This document shows, one piece after another, positions 28,074-36,585 of a stretch of DNA of 64,000 nucleotides (positions are counted from its first letter, which is position 1; every line of letters starts with the position of its first letter). Under the pieces are notes generated by a model, which worked only from the letters and a program-made list of their open reading frames with translations, ran no database searches and had not been told where the DNA came from. The DNA is from Massilia brevitalea (GTDB taxonomy: Bacteria; Pseudomonadota; Gammaproteobacteria; Burkholderiales; Burkholderiaceae_D), in NCBI RefSeq assembly GCF_030711405.1, contig NZ_JAULSI010000005.1, positions 129,416 to 193,415 of the forward strand, written 5' to 3'. Position numbers and translations under genes: made by a program.

Positions 28074-29219
28074 ATGCCATCGAAAATGAACATGGCGCCA
28101 CTGGCGCTGGCCGCGCTGCTGTGCGTATCGACGACCATGACGAATGCCGCGCTGGCGCAGGAACAGGTCGTGAAAATCGGCGTGACCGGGCCGCTCTCGG
28201 GCGCCAATGCCTTTGCCGGCAAGGACAACGAAAACGGCGTGCGTTTGGCGGTGGAAGACCTCAACGCGCAGAAGATCAAGGTGGCCGGCAAGACCGTGCG
28301 CTTCGAGCTGCAATCCGAAGACGACGCCGGCGACCCGAAGCAGGGCGTGACGGTGGCGCAGAAACTGGTCGACGGCGGCGTCAAGTTCGTCCTCGGCCCC
28401 TACAATTCGGGCGTCGCGATTCCCGCATCGCGCGTCTACAACGAAGCCGGCGCATTGATGTCGACGGTCGGCACCAATCCCAAGATCACCCAAAGCGGTT
28501 ATAAAACCGTGTTCCGCACCGTCGCCAGCGACGCCCAGGTGGGCGGCTCGATGGCCAGCTACGCGGCCAAGGAACTGAAGCTCAGGAACGTCGGCGTGAT
28601 CGACGACCGCACGGCTTTTGGCACCGGCATTGCGGCCGAATTCAAGCGCCAGGCGCAGGCCGCCGGCATGAAGGTCGCGGGCCACGAATTCACCAACGAC
28701 AAGGCGAGCGATTTCGCCGCCATCCTGACCTCGCTGCGTGCGAAGAAAGTGGACGCCATCTTCTTCGGCGGTTATGCGCCGCAGGCCGCGCCGATGGCGC
28801 GCCAGATGAAGGCGCTCGGCCTGAACGTGCCGCTGCTCGGCGGCGATACCCTGTGCAGCCCGGAGATGGCCAAGCTCGGCGGCCCGGCCGTCGGCGAGAA
28901 CGTGCGCTGCGCCCAGGCCGGCGCCATCATCGCCAGGCAGCCCGGCGGCCCGGCCTTCCTCGACAAATACAAGGCGCGCTTCAAGCGTGAGCCGGACGTG
29001 TACGCGCCCTCCTTCTACGACCAGACCATGTTCATCGCCCAGGGGATGAAGACGGCCAATTCCTTCGACCCGGCTGCCGTGGCACAGCAGCTGCGCAGCC
29101 AGAGCTACGCGGGCGTGGTCGGCACCTACGGCTACGACGACAAGGGCAACCTGAAGAAAACCACCGTCACCGTCTACACCTTCAAGAATGGCGCACTGGC
29201 GCCGCTGGCCAGCTATTAA
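28074..29219 (+). CDS. branched-chain amino-acid-type ABC transporter substrate-binding protein
   Basis: A 381-residue periplasmic binding protein of the LivK/HAAT type (Peripla_BP_6). The signal peptide is cleaved after ALA (about residue 28). The mature protein starts VVKIGVTGPLSGANA and contains the hinge-spanning segments DDAGDPKQGVTVAQKL, FVLGPYNSGVAIPASRV and APSFYDQTMFIAQGM. AAGGAGACAGG precedes the ATG by about 8 bp. No permease or ATPase genes are nearby, so it is an orphan receptor. It forms a likely operon with the DUF885 gene 12 bp downstream. Confidence 0.9.
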   Translation: MPSKMNMAPLALAALLCVSTTMTNAALAQEQVVKIGVTGPLSGANAFAGKDNENGVRLAVEDLNAQKIKVAGKTVRFELQSEDDAGDPKQGVTVAQKLVDGGVKFVLGPYNSGVAIPASRVYNEAGALMSTVGTNPKITQSGYKTVFRTVASDAQVGGSMASYAAKELKLRNVGVIDDRTAFGTGIAAEFKRQAQAAGMKVAGHEFTNDKASDFAAILTSLRAKKVDAIFFGGYAPQAAPMARQMKALGLNVPLLGGDTLCSPEMAKLGGPAVGENVRCAQAGAIIARQPGGPAFLDKYKARFKREPDVYAPSFYDQTMFIAQGMKTANSFDPAAVAQQLRSQSYAGVVGTYGYDDKGNLKKTTVTVYTFKNGALAPLASY

Positions 29220-29231
29220 GGAATCATCGTC

Positions 29232-31061
29232 ATGACCCAGTTGTTCAAGCTCGGCGCGTTTGCCGCCGCGGCCCTCATCGCCTGCGCTCCAGCCCTGGCC
29301 GCAGGACCGGCTGAAAATCAGGCCGCAACACCCGTTACCAAGCAGGCCGCTGTCAACCCGCAAGCCGGCAAGACGCTTAACAAGCTCGCCGACGAATACT
29401 ACGACGCCATCGCGCGCTTCGATCCGGTGTCGGCGGGCGAAAGCGGCGACAACCGTTTCATCGACCAGATCGGCATGACGATCGCGCCGCAAGAACGGGC
29501 TAAACAGTTTGCACGGTATAAAGCGTTCCAGAAGCGCCTGCACGCCATCAAGCGCGACGGCCTGAGCCCGCGCGACCAGACCAGCTACGACATCCTCGAC
29601 TACGAGCTGGCCACCGCGCTGCGCTTCGAGCCCTTCCCCGAGTACCTGCTGCCGATCAACCAGATGGACAGCATGCCGGTCACGCTGGCCAACTATGCCA
29701 GCGGCCAGGGCGCCCAGCCATTGTCGAACGTGAAGGACTACCGCGCCTACGCCAGCCGCCTGGCCCAGCTCGGCCCATGGATCGACCAGGCAATCGCCAA
29801 CATGCGCGAAGGGATCAAGCGCGGCATCACCTATCCGAAGTCGGTGATGGGTTCCGCCCTGCCCCAGTTCAAACAGCTGGTGGCCGCCACGCCGGAAGAC
29901 AGCATCTATTACGCGCCGGTGAAGAACTTCCCGGCTGGCTTCTCGGACGCGGACAAGCGCCAGCTCACCAAGCTGTATGGCGACACCATCGCCGGCAAAC
30001 TGAATCCTGCGCTGGCGCGCCTGTCGACCTTCCTGGAAAAGGAATACCTGCCCGCCGCGCGCACCAGCACCGGCTGGGACGCCCTGCCGAACGGCGCCGA
30101 ATGGTACAAGGTACGGGTGGCGAGCCAGACCACGACCAGCCTCACGCCCGAGCAGATCCATGAGATCGGCCTGAAGGAAGTGGCGCGCATCCAGGGTGAA
30201 TACGGCCGCACCGGCCCGAAGATGGGCTACAACGGCCCGGCCGCCGGCCTGCCGGCCTGGGTGTCGCAGCAGGCGAAGTACAAGCCCTTCAAGACCGAAC
30301 AGGAAGTGATCGACGTCTACCGCAAGCTCGACGCCCAGCTGCGCACGAAGCTGCCGGCGATGTTCAACCTGATGCCGAAGTCACCGCTCGATTTGCGCCT
30401 CGAGCCTGAGCTGAGCCGCGCCACGGCATCCGACCACTACACCCCGCCGGCGGTGGACGGCTCGCGTCCGGGCGTGTTCTGGTCGGTGGTGAACGACCCG
30501 ACACAGTACGGCAGCACCGGCATGGTCACCCTGTTCCTGCACGAGGGCCAACCGGGCCACCACTTCCACATCGCCCTGCTGCAGGAACTCGGCTTACCGA
30601 ACTTCCGCAAGTTCGGCGGCAACAACGCCTTTACCGAAGGCTGGGCGCTGTACGCCGAGACCCTGGGCAAGGACATGGGCCTGTTCGACAAGCCGGAAGA
30701 TTACTTCGGCCACCTGAACGACGAAATGCTGCGCGCGGCGCGCCTGGTGGTGGACACCGGCATGCACACCAAGGGCTGGTCGCGCGAGCAGGGCATCAAG
30801 TATTTTTCCGAGACACTGGGCTACAGCGAAGCGGATTCGCGCGCGCAGATCGAGCGCTACATGGTGTGGCCGGGCCAGGCGCTGGGCTACAAGATCGGCG
30901 CGCTGAAGATCATTGAGCTGCGCCGCCGCGCGGAGAGCGCCCTGGGGCCGAAGTTCGATGTGCGCGCCTTCCACGACATCGTGCTGGGTGAAGGGACGCT
31001 GCCGCTGTCGCTGCTGGAGGCGAAGGTGGACCGGTGGATTGCGGAGAGCAAGCAGTCCTGA
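29232..31061 (+). CDS. DUF885 family secreted metallohydrolase
   Basis: A 609-residue exported protein of the DUF885 family, likely zinc carboxypeptidase-like. A signal peptide (about 1-23) is followed by the family body. The metal-site motif HEGQPGHH spans H437-H444, and NAFTEGWALYAE provides the downstream Glu typical of gluzincins. Its spacing of 12 bp after an amino-acid binding protein suggests it degrades peptides whose products are then bound, which is inference. A strong terminator follows the stop codon by 4 bp. Confidence 0.85.
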   Translation: MTQLFKLGAFAAAALIACAPALAAGPAENQAATPVTKQAAVNPQAGKTLNKLADEYYDAIARFDPVSAGESGDNRFIDQIGMTIAPQERAKQFARYKAFQKRLHAIKRDGLSPRDQTSYDILDYELATALRFEPFPEYLLPINQMDSMPVTLANYASGQGAQPLSNVKDYRAYASRLAQLGPWIDQAIANMREGIKRGITYPKSVMGSALPQFKQLVAATPEDSIYYAPVKNFPAGFSDADKRQLTKLYGDTIAGKLNPALARLSTFLEKEYLPAARTSTGWDALPNGAEWYKVRVASQTTTSLTPEQIHEIGLKEVARIQGEYGRTGPKMGYNGPAAGLPAWVSQQAKYKPFKTEQEVIDVYRKLDAQLRTKLPAMFNLMPKSPLDLRLEPELSRATASDHYTPPAVDGSRPGVFWSVVNDPTQYGSTGMVTLFLHEGQPGHHFHIALLQELGLPNFRKFGGNNAFTEGWALYAETLGKDMGLFDKPEDYFGHLNDEMLRAARLVVDTGMHTKGWSREQGIKYFSETLGYSEADSRAQIERYMVWPGQALGYKIGALKIIELRRRAESALGPKFDVRAFHDIVLGEGTLPLSLLEAKVDRWIAESKQS

Positions 31062-31065
31062 TGCG

Positions 31066-31090
31066 AAGGTGGGCGATGCCCACCTTTTTT
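31066..31090 (+). terminator. Rho-independent terminator after DUF885 gene
   Basis: AAGGTGGGC and GCCCACCTT form a perfect 9-bp stem with a 3-nt loop (GAT), followed by a T run. The GGTGGGC/GCCCACC core resembles the REP family and may derive from it. Confidence 0.85.
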
Positions 31091-31233
31091 ACACCTGCGT
31101 CATGCAGCGCGCCGCACTGAAGCTACCGGTCTGCGCGACCTGTCAACACTGCCAGGACGTCAGACTGAACCAACACTTCGCTCGCCGGCTCTTGATGAAG
31201 ATTGCTGCGACAGGGTTACGCCTTGCGGAAAAT

Positions 31234-31509
31234 TTACCGCCATGGTCCTCCATCTGCCCAGTGCTGGCTGCCTACGCTGCCAGCCAAAACGGGAAGCAGA
31301 AAAACCTTCAGTTCTTCGACTACATCGGATAAATCCGCGGCCTCAAGCTTGTTCTTTCTAATAAAGCCGCGCCATTGCGACAGTTTGGATACGTCCTGGC
31401 TGAATGCATCAGCCAAGCCGATCGGCTGCAAGTCGACTTCCGTTTGCCGACGCTCCAGTGTTGCCTTCAGCGCCAGCTGGATGAGCCGGGCCAGAACCGA
31501 CTGCGGCAT
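31234..31509 (-). pseudogene. AbiEii-type toxin remnant (internal deletion)
   Basis: A 91-codon frame where a nucleotidyltransferase toxin of about 280-300 residues is expected. Its first residues (MPQSVLARLIQLALK) resemble the start of AbiEii proteins. The rest (QWRGFIRKNKLE, VVEELKVFLLP) resembles their extreme C-terminus, so the catalytic core appears deleted. It follows the AbiEi antitoxin gene by 14 bp on the same strand, the normal antitoxin-toxin order. Non-functional as a toxin if this reading is right. A weak GGGAC precedes the ATG. Confidence 0.65.
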
Positions 31510-31523
31510 GTTACTTGTCCCGT

Positions 31524-32123
31524 TCAAACAAGCGACTCCAGATAAGGACGCATGATTTTCTCGACCCTGCAAACCTTACCGAAATGGTAAAGCTCGCGCA
31601 TCGTCACGCGCTTTTCACGCAATGCCTCGCGCAACGCCTCGATGCCGATATCGACGCCGATCTTGTTGCGGTACTTGAAGCAATCGGCAATTGTCTTTGC
31701 AATACCGTAGACCTTGATGGCCTGTCCGGCCACCTCATGCCGTTCGACGCCTTCCATGAGCGCCGCGCCTGAGTACCAGGCAATCCTGACCGGGGGATAG
31801 TCGATCTTCGGGACACGTGCCTTGTTGGGCAGTGCCAGCCAGACTTCGAAGGGCGACTGGGTAGTCAGCTTGTGAAACCGCAGGGCAGTCAGCAGGCAGA
31901 AGACACCCTGTGCGTTGTAGGCGGCAAGGTCGACCAGACTGTCCAGTTCCGTGCTAGGCCTGTTAGGGACTGCATACAGGCCGCGTGCGATGCGCGTGAT
32001 ATCGCCTTGACGCACCAGACGCGTCAGCGCCATACGCGACAGGCCGGCGTCGATGGCATCCTTCGCCCGGAAGGCTGGTTTATTGACAGCTTGCAGCGCG
32101 GTAGGCAGGAGCTGGGTATTCAT
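31524..32123 (-). CDS. AbiEi family antitoxin (type IV TA system)
   Basis: A 199-residue protein of the AbiEi antitoxin family. The N-terminal winged helix (about 10-60; DAIDAGLSRMALTRLVRQGDI, RGLYAVP) binds DNA, and a C-terminal domain (about 65-195; FEVWLALP, GIAKTIADCFKYRNKIG) normally counters the AbiEii toxin. It is full length, unlike its partner. AbiEi proteins repress their own promoter; a symmetric operator around a consensus -35 box lies directly upstream (32133-32178). It may persist as a solitary antitoxin or regulator. Confidence 0.88.
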   Translation of the reverse strand: MNTQLLPTALQAVNKPAFRAKDAIDAGLSRMALTRLVRQGDITRIARGLYAVPNRPSTELDSLVDLAAYNAQGVFCLLTALRFHKLTTQSPFEVWLALPNKARVPKIDYPPVRIAWYSGAALMEGVERHEVAGQAIKVYGIAKTIADCFKYRNKIGVDIGIEALREALREKRVTMRELYHFGKVCRVEKIMRPYLESLV

Positions 32124-32132
32124 GCGCCTATT

Positions 32133-32178
32133 GTTGCATATCGTCGGTAAATGTCAATATCTACCGACGTTTTGCAAC
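32133..32178. promoter_or_regulatory. AbiEi autoregulatory operator and -35 element
   Basis: Nested symmetric arms: GTTGCA, 3 bp, CGTCGGTA, 12 bp, TACCGACG, 3 bp, TGCAAC, each half pairing perfectly over 46 bp. On the minus strand the central spacer contains TTGACA, a consensus -35 box, at 32157-32152. The antitoxin ATG lies 10 bp from the edge. Such repeats are known AbiEi binding sites in other species. Confidence 0.75.
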
Positions 32179-32265
32179 GTCACTGCCTCATCACGTCAAT
32201 CTCATCCAACGGCGGGGAAAGTCCGCAGTGGAAACTGTGCTCCCGAAACCGCTCGGTATCTGCCC

Positions 32266-33639
32266 TTACTGCCCTGTCTTCGGCTGCATCTTCCCCTGCT
32301 TCATCATCGTCGCGTTGCTGTCCATGATCGTCCCCCACAGCGCCTTGACCGATTCCGGTGTCGGATTCTGCTGCATGCGCAGCTGGGCCAGATCGATGCG
32401 GGCACGTGGATAGCGCGCCTGTGCCGCCTTTTCCAGCCAGACGATGGCCTCGTCACGCGCCTGCGCTGTGCGGTCCGCATACAGCATCTCGCCCAGCTCG
32501 GTCTGCGCCACCGGGAAGCCCAGCCGCGCCGCTTTCAGGAACCAGCCCTTGGCCTGCGCCCTGGCCTGCCGGCGCGCCGCACCGCCCTGGCCCGCATCCT
32601 GCAAGGCGGCCAGCCCCAGCGTCGTCATCGCCACCACATTCCCCTTGCCGGCCTGGCGCCGCAGCAGCGCCATCTCGTTGCTGTCCGCCGCATGCGCGCG
32701 CGCTTCCAGTTCGTGATCGAGCCCGGTCCAATCTGACTCGTCCATGTCGCGGTACCAGGCGTCGTTGCCGGTGCTGCCGATCGAGCCGATGCCGCGCGAG
32801 CGGCCGGCCCCGGCAGCGATGCGCGAAGGCATAGGCGCCGCCCCCGGACGCCAGCCCGGCGGCGGCAGGAAGTAGAAATCGCCGGCCAGGGAGGATTCGA
32901 ACCAGGGCTGCTGGTCTTCGCGCGTCTGGCGCCGCACCTGGTCCGACAGCGTGCGGAACAGGGTCTCGGCCGGCAGCCCGCGCTGGGTCAGCAGCCTGGC
33001 CAGGGTCTCGGTATAGATGCTGTGGCGGCGACCGGTGCCGTCCTCGGCCAGCTGGCCCGGTGCCGTGGAATACGCCACCAGGGTGCCGCGCGCGGCGCTG
33101 GACGGCGCCAGGCCCAGGTTCTCGAAGCTGCGCAGCTTCACCGGCTTCACCGGCTGGAAGGGATTGTTGCGGCAGGCGTCGAGGATCATCACGTTTACCG
33201 ACGACTTCGACAAGGCCAGCCTTTCGTGCAGGGCCTGCAGCGGAAAGGCGCGTTGTTTTACACCCTCTTCGCCGGTGACGACCATGTCGACCGGCAGCAG
33301 GTAGTTCTCGCCCTTGATCTGCATGCCGTGGCCGGCGTAGTAGACAACGGCCGACGCGCCGGCCGGCAGCCGCTCGGCGAAGCTGCGCGTGGCGTCGAAC
33401 ATGCCGCTGCGCGTGAGGTCGGTCTTCAGGGTCACGTCGAAGCCAGCCTGGCGCAGGCTGTCGGCGACCAGCTGGGCGTCGGGCCGCGTGTTCGGCAGGC
33501 TGTTGGCGCCGTAGTTGCCGTTCCCGATCACCAGCGCGTAGCGGTTGGTGATGGACGCCGGCGCCTGCGTCTTCGGTTGCGCCCCTGCCGGCGCCAAGGC
33601 CAGCAGCAGCGTCAACGCAAGGAAGAAGCGCCGCATCAT
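32266..33639 (-). CDS. caspase-family protease with Sel1-like repeats
   Basis: A 457-residue exported or periplasmic protein: signal peptide (about 1-20), a caspase/metacaspase C14 domain (about 30-260) with the dyad H104 (YYAGHGMQ) and C156 (ILDACRNNP), then a linker and Sel1-like helical repeats (about 335-430) for protein contacts. The dyad is intact, so protease activity is likely. Its start overlaps the anti-sigma stop as ATGA, making it the third gene of an ECF-sigma / anti-sigma operon. It may be an effector of that pathway, perhaps in envelope stress or regulated proteolysis; this is inference. Confidence 0.88.
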   Translation of the reverse strand: MMRRFFLALTLLLALAPAGAQPKTQAPASITNRYALVIGNGNYGANSLPNTRPDAQLVADSLRQAGFDVTLKTDLTRSGMFDATRSFAERLPAGASAVVYYAGHGMQIKGENYLLPVDMVVTGEEGVKQRAFPLQALHERLALSKSSVNVMILDACRNNPFQPVKPVKLRSFENLGLAPSSAARGTLVAYSTAPGQLAEDGTGRRHSIYTETLARLLTQRGLPAETLFRTLSDQVRRQTREDQQPWFESSLAGDFYFLPPPGWRPGAAPMPSRIAAGAGRSRGIGSIGSTGNDAWYRDMDESDWTGLDHELEARAHAADSNEMALLRRQAGKGNVVAMTTLGLAALQDAGQGGAARRQARAQAKGWFLKAARLGFPVAQTELGEMLYADRTAQARDEAIVWLEKAAQARYPRARIDLAQLRMQQNPTPESVKALWGTIMDSNATMMKQGKMQPKTGQ

Positions 33640-34262
33640 TCCTGCTCCAGCACGAGCACGTCGTCGACCAGGTTCGAGCGCAGCAGGGCGGCACGCACGG
33701 CCTCGATGCGCTTGCGGTCGTCGACCACGAGCCAGAATTCGCCGCCGCTGCCCGGTCCCCAGACGATCTGGCAGCGCTGTCCCTGCAGCAGTTCGACCAA
33801 CTGCGCCATGCTGGCGTTGGCGCTCACCACGATCTTCAGGTTGGCCGCGCGCTGCGACGTGGCCAGCGAGCGGGTTATGGGTTCCTCAAACGGGCGCGTG
33901 ACCACGCCGAGGTTCATCACCGTTTGCAGTCCCAGCAGGGCGATGACGAAGCCGAGCGCCGGCGAGAAGCCCCAGCTCGCGGCCCAGTCGCGCCAGCTGC
34001 GTTTCTGCGGCTTTTGCTCTTCGGCGCGCGCTGCGGCCAGGCGCTTCTGGAATTGATCGAAGCCGGCCATCGGGTCGCGCTCTTCCACGTGCTGGCGCGC
34101 CGCACCGGCCAGCGCCTGCGCGAAGGCCAGTTCATCGCGTGCTTCGGCATCGAGCGCCAGAAACGCCTCGACCTCGGCCCGTTCGCCTTCCGGCAGCGTG
34201 CCGTTGATATAAAAGGGCAGCGCCGCCCGGAAGCTGGCGCGTGCCTGTGCCTTGTCATCCAT
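33636..34262 (-). CDS. putative anti-sigma factor (membrane-bound)
   Basis: A 208-residue single-pass protein. The N-terminal helical region (about 1-75; PFYINGTLPEGERAEVEAFL) resembles the anti-sigma domain, though without the zinc-ligand Cys/His set of ZAS proteins. A membrane segment lies near 100-118 (PALGFVIALLGLQTVMNL). The C-terminal region (about 140-205) looks like a small alpha/beta domain. It overlaps the ECF sigma gene by 8 bp and the caspase gene by 4 bp, which supports a sigma-regulator role. Confidence 0.75.
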   Translation of the reverse strand: MDDKAQARASFRAALPFYINGTLPEGERAEVEAFLALDAEARDELAFAQALAGAARQHVEERDPMAGFDQFQKRLAAARAEEQKPQKRSWRDWAASWGFSPALGFVIALLGLQTVMNLGVVTRPFEEPITRSLATSQRAANLKIVVSANASMAQLVELLQGQRCQIVWGPGSGGEFWLVVDDRKRIEAVRAALLRSNLVDDVLVLEQE

Positions 34263-34851
34263 TCAGTTCTCCTCCGAAGCCGCCACCAAAGGCCCGTTCC
34301 AGGCACTCGCGCACGCGGCGCCGCGCATGGAACAGGCGCGATTTCACCGTCCCTTCCGGCACGCCGGTGCGCGCCGCCACTTCATCCAGTCCGCACTCTT
34401 CCACCGCGCTCCAGTACAGCGCCTCGCGCTGGCTGTCCGGCAGCCGGTCCATGCATTCGACCAGCGCCGTACCGCGCTCGCGCTCCTCGATCAGTTCCAG
34501 CACGCCCCAACCCGGCGCGGCGGCGCCGTCGATGGCGTCGGGGTCCTCGACAAACACCTCCTCGCGCCGTCCCTTACGGCGGCGCCAGTCGGCCACCTTG
34601 TTGCGCGCGATGCCGCACAGCCAGGTCGAGAACTCCGACACGCCGGTATACGCATCGGTCTTGCGGAAAGCCACCAGCAGGGTGTCGCTGACGATCTCCT
34701 CGACCGCATGCGGGTCGTCCCACACCTGCGCACGCACGTAGCCATACACGAGGGGCTGGTAGGCCGCATACAGCCTGGCCGACGCTGTATCGTCGCCACG
34801 CGCGATCTGGTTCAACAGCATTCGCACTTCATGGCGGGGAAGGTTTCGCAT
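34255..34851 (-). CDS. ECF-type RNA polymerase sigma factor
   Basis: A 198-residue ECF sigma factor. Region 2 (about 25-90; VEEIVSDTLLVAFRKTDAY and FSTWLCGIARNKVADW) recognises the -10 and binds core. Region 4 (about 125-185; DRLPDSQREALYWSAVEE and TGVPEGTVKSRLFHARRRV) recognises the -35. It heads an overlapping operon with an anti-sigma factor and a caspase-like protease. A GAACC/CGATA pair on the opposite strand just upstream is a candidate target promoter. Confidence 0.92.
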   Translation of the reverse strand: MRNLPRHEVRMLLNQIARGDDTASARLYAAYQPLVYGYVRAQVWDDPHAVEEIVSDTLLVAFRKTDAYTGVSEFSTWLCGIARNKVADWRRRKGRREEVFVEDPDAIDGAAAPGWGVLELIEERERGTALVECMDRLPDSQREALYWSAVEECGLDEVAARTGVPEGTVKSRLFHARRRVRECLERAFGGGFGGELNG

Positions 34852-34880
34852 TGTTCGTGAAAAAAATTTGAAAAAAGATT

Positions 34881-34906
34881 GAACCGGCTCGAACCCGGCA
34901 GCGATA
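34881..34906 (+). promoter_or_regulatory. candidate ECF-sigma promoter for the 34959 gene
   Basis: GAACC (34881-34885), a 16-bp spacer and CGATA (34902-34906) resemble the -35/-10 of many ECF promoters (GAAC with CG-rich -10). It would start transcription about 45 bp upstream of the divergent membrane-protein gene. No matching site was found upstream of the sigma gene itself. Confidence 0.4.
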
Positions 34907-34958
34907 CACGGGCACAGATGCTAACACCGACCCACCCTGACCCGAGGAGCCACTACCC

Positions 34959-35759
34959 ATGCATACCCTGACCACTTCCGCCCGCACCGTGCGCGGCAAA
35001 ATCCTGCGCGACACGCAAGCCGGCCCCGGCCTGCTGGCGGTCGACGGCAACAAGATCCCGTTCACGCTCGAGGACCACTGGAGCGGCACCACCCCGCCGC
35101 AGACCGGCGGCACGGTCGACATCGGCTTCGACGACGGGGGCCAGCTGCGCACCGTGAACCCGGTCGGCGTCGGCAAGGAAGAACTCGAGATCGCCGGCGA
35201 GCTGGCGCGCCAGGCCCTCGGCAAGGGCGCGCCGGTGCTGCGCGCATCGGTGCAGAAGATCGGCACCCCGGTGCTGGTGGCCATGGCCATCGTCGCCATC
35301 AGCTGGATCTGGCTGCCGGCGGTGACGGTGCAGATCATGGCCGGCATGTCGCAAAGCGCCACCATGTTCGACGTGCTGCGCATGGTGAACGCCGGCGCCA
35401 GCCTGCAGAACTTCGGGCGCGGCGGCAGCGCCGGCATCTACGGTTTGCTGTGCATCCTGGCGATGGCTGCTCCCGCCCTGCCGGCCCTGTGGAAGCACCG
35501 CCTGGCGCCGCTCGGCTACTTCGCCCCGCTGGCCTTCCTCGCCGCCGTCGGCCTCGTCATCTACACGAAGATGAACGCCATGGCCAACGCCGCCACCGAG
35601 CAGATGGGCGGCCTCGGCGGCAGCCAGATGGGCGACATCGTCGGCGCCATGATGAAACAAGTGATGCAGGCCGTCTCGGTTGGCTTCGGCGTGTATGTGT
35701 CGCTGGCCGCCGCCCTGTACCTGGCCTGGATCGGCCTGCGCGCACTCCGTCAACGTTAA
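34959..35759 (+). CDS. membrane protein with N-terminal OB/CSD-like domain
   Basis: A 266-residue membrane protein of unknown function. The N-terminal soluble part (about 8-70; GLLAVDGNKIPFTLEDHW, PQTGGTVDIGFDDGGQL) has the spacing of a cold-shock/OB-like beta barrel. Membrane segments follow near 104-124, 160-180, 188-206 and 235-260. It is divergent from the ECF sigma gene, with a candidate ECF promoter upstream and GAGGAG before the start. It may report or respond to the stress sensed by the ECF pathway. Confidence 0.6.
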   Translation: MHTLTTSARTVRGKILRDTQAGPGLLAVDGNKIPFTLEDHWSGTTPPQTGGTVDIGFDDGGQLRTVNPVGVGKEELEIAGELARQALGKGAPVLRASVQKIGTPVLVAMAIVAISWIWLPAVTVQIMAGMSQSATMFDVLRMVNAGASLQNFGRGGSAGIYGLLCILAMAAPALPALWKHRLAPLGYFAPLAFLAAVGLVIYTKMNAMANAATEQMGGLGGSQMGDIVGAMMKQVMQAVSVGFGVYVSLAAALYLAWIGLRALRQR

Positions 35760-35801
35760 TCCACCCTCAACCTTGCCACCCTTAACCTCCAGAGCACAAC
35801 C

Positions 35802-36551
35802 ATGAAAAAGACCACCATCCTCGCCGTCCAGATCGCCCTCGCCTTCAGCCTCGCCGCCTGCTCCAAGAAGGATGAAGCACCGGCCGCCGCCGCACCTGCG
35901 GCCGCATCTGCTGCCCCCGCAAGCCTGGCCGACCTGCAGAACCCGCAAGCCGTCAACAAGGCCGTGGCCGCCACCCTGCCGAAGGGCGACCCGGCCACGC
36001 CTTTGAGTGCCTACCGCAAGATCGACAGCGGCCACCAGGTGATGTTCATGTACTACGCGCTGTCGAACATGCCGGCGCCCTACGACGAGATCGCCAAGAC
36101 CTATTCCGACGAATACCGCCGCACCAGCGACAGCTTCCAGCAGCGCGACATCCTGAAGGCGCTGCAACCGCGCATCGACGGCGAGATCGCCGGCGCGAAG
36201 AACGGCCGCTACGTCATCGTCGACCAGCAGGACAGCCGCCTGCTGCAGCGCTACGACTTCGAAAAGAAATCCTTTGCCATCAACGACTTCTCGGACGACC
36301 GCTACACCTTCTTCAACGACAACAGCCAGTACACGCTGGCCACCACCAACGCGGCCGACTTCTCCGCCTTCAAGGTGACCGACGAAGCCAAGGCGCGCGA
36401 GATCGAGGGCTACCTGAGTTCGTATAAACCGCTGCGCCTGGAGACCTATGCGTATGCCCAGGACGCCGATCCGAGCAACCGCCGCATCAAGCTGCAGGTG
36501 CTGAAGGTGCGCTTGCTGGATGCGCGCGGCACGGTGCTGGCGGAGATGTAG
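35802..36551 (+). CDS. DUF4852-like lipoprotein
   Basis: A 249-residue lipoprotein with signal peptide and lipobox LAAC (C20), then an Ala/Pro-rich linker and a globular domain (about 65-245) resembling DUF4852 proteins of unknown function. It follows the 34959 gene by 42 bp on the same strand, possibly co-transcribed from the ECF-type promoter. A hairpin follows its stop. Confidence 0.65.
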   Translation: MKKTTILAVQIALAFSLAACSKKDEAPAAAAPAAASAAPASLADLQNPQAVNKAVAATLPKGDPATPLSAYRKIDSGHQVMFMYYALSNMPAPYDEIAKTYSDEYRRTSDSFQQRDILKALQPRIDGEIAGAKNGRYVIVDQQDSRLLQRYDFEKKSFAINDFSDDRYTFFNDNSQYTLATTNAADFSAFKVTDEAKAREIEGYLSSYKPLRLETYAYAQDADPSNRRIKLQVLKVRLLDARGTVLAEM

Positions 36552-36556
36552 GGCAC

Positions 36557-36585
36557 GTAAGGTGGGCGGCCATGCCGCCCCTTAC
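36557..36585. terminator. bidirectional hairpin between convergent genes
   Basis: GTAAGGTGGGCGGC and GCCGCCCCTTAC form a stem with one mismatch/bulge and a CAT loop. It sits in the 34-bp gap between the convergent lipoprotein and GDPD genes. There is no T run, so termination strength is unclear. It resembles the left end of the REP family. Confidence 0.5.
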
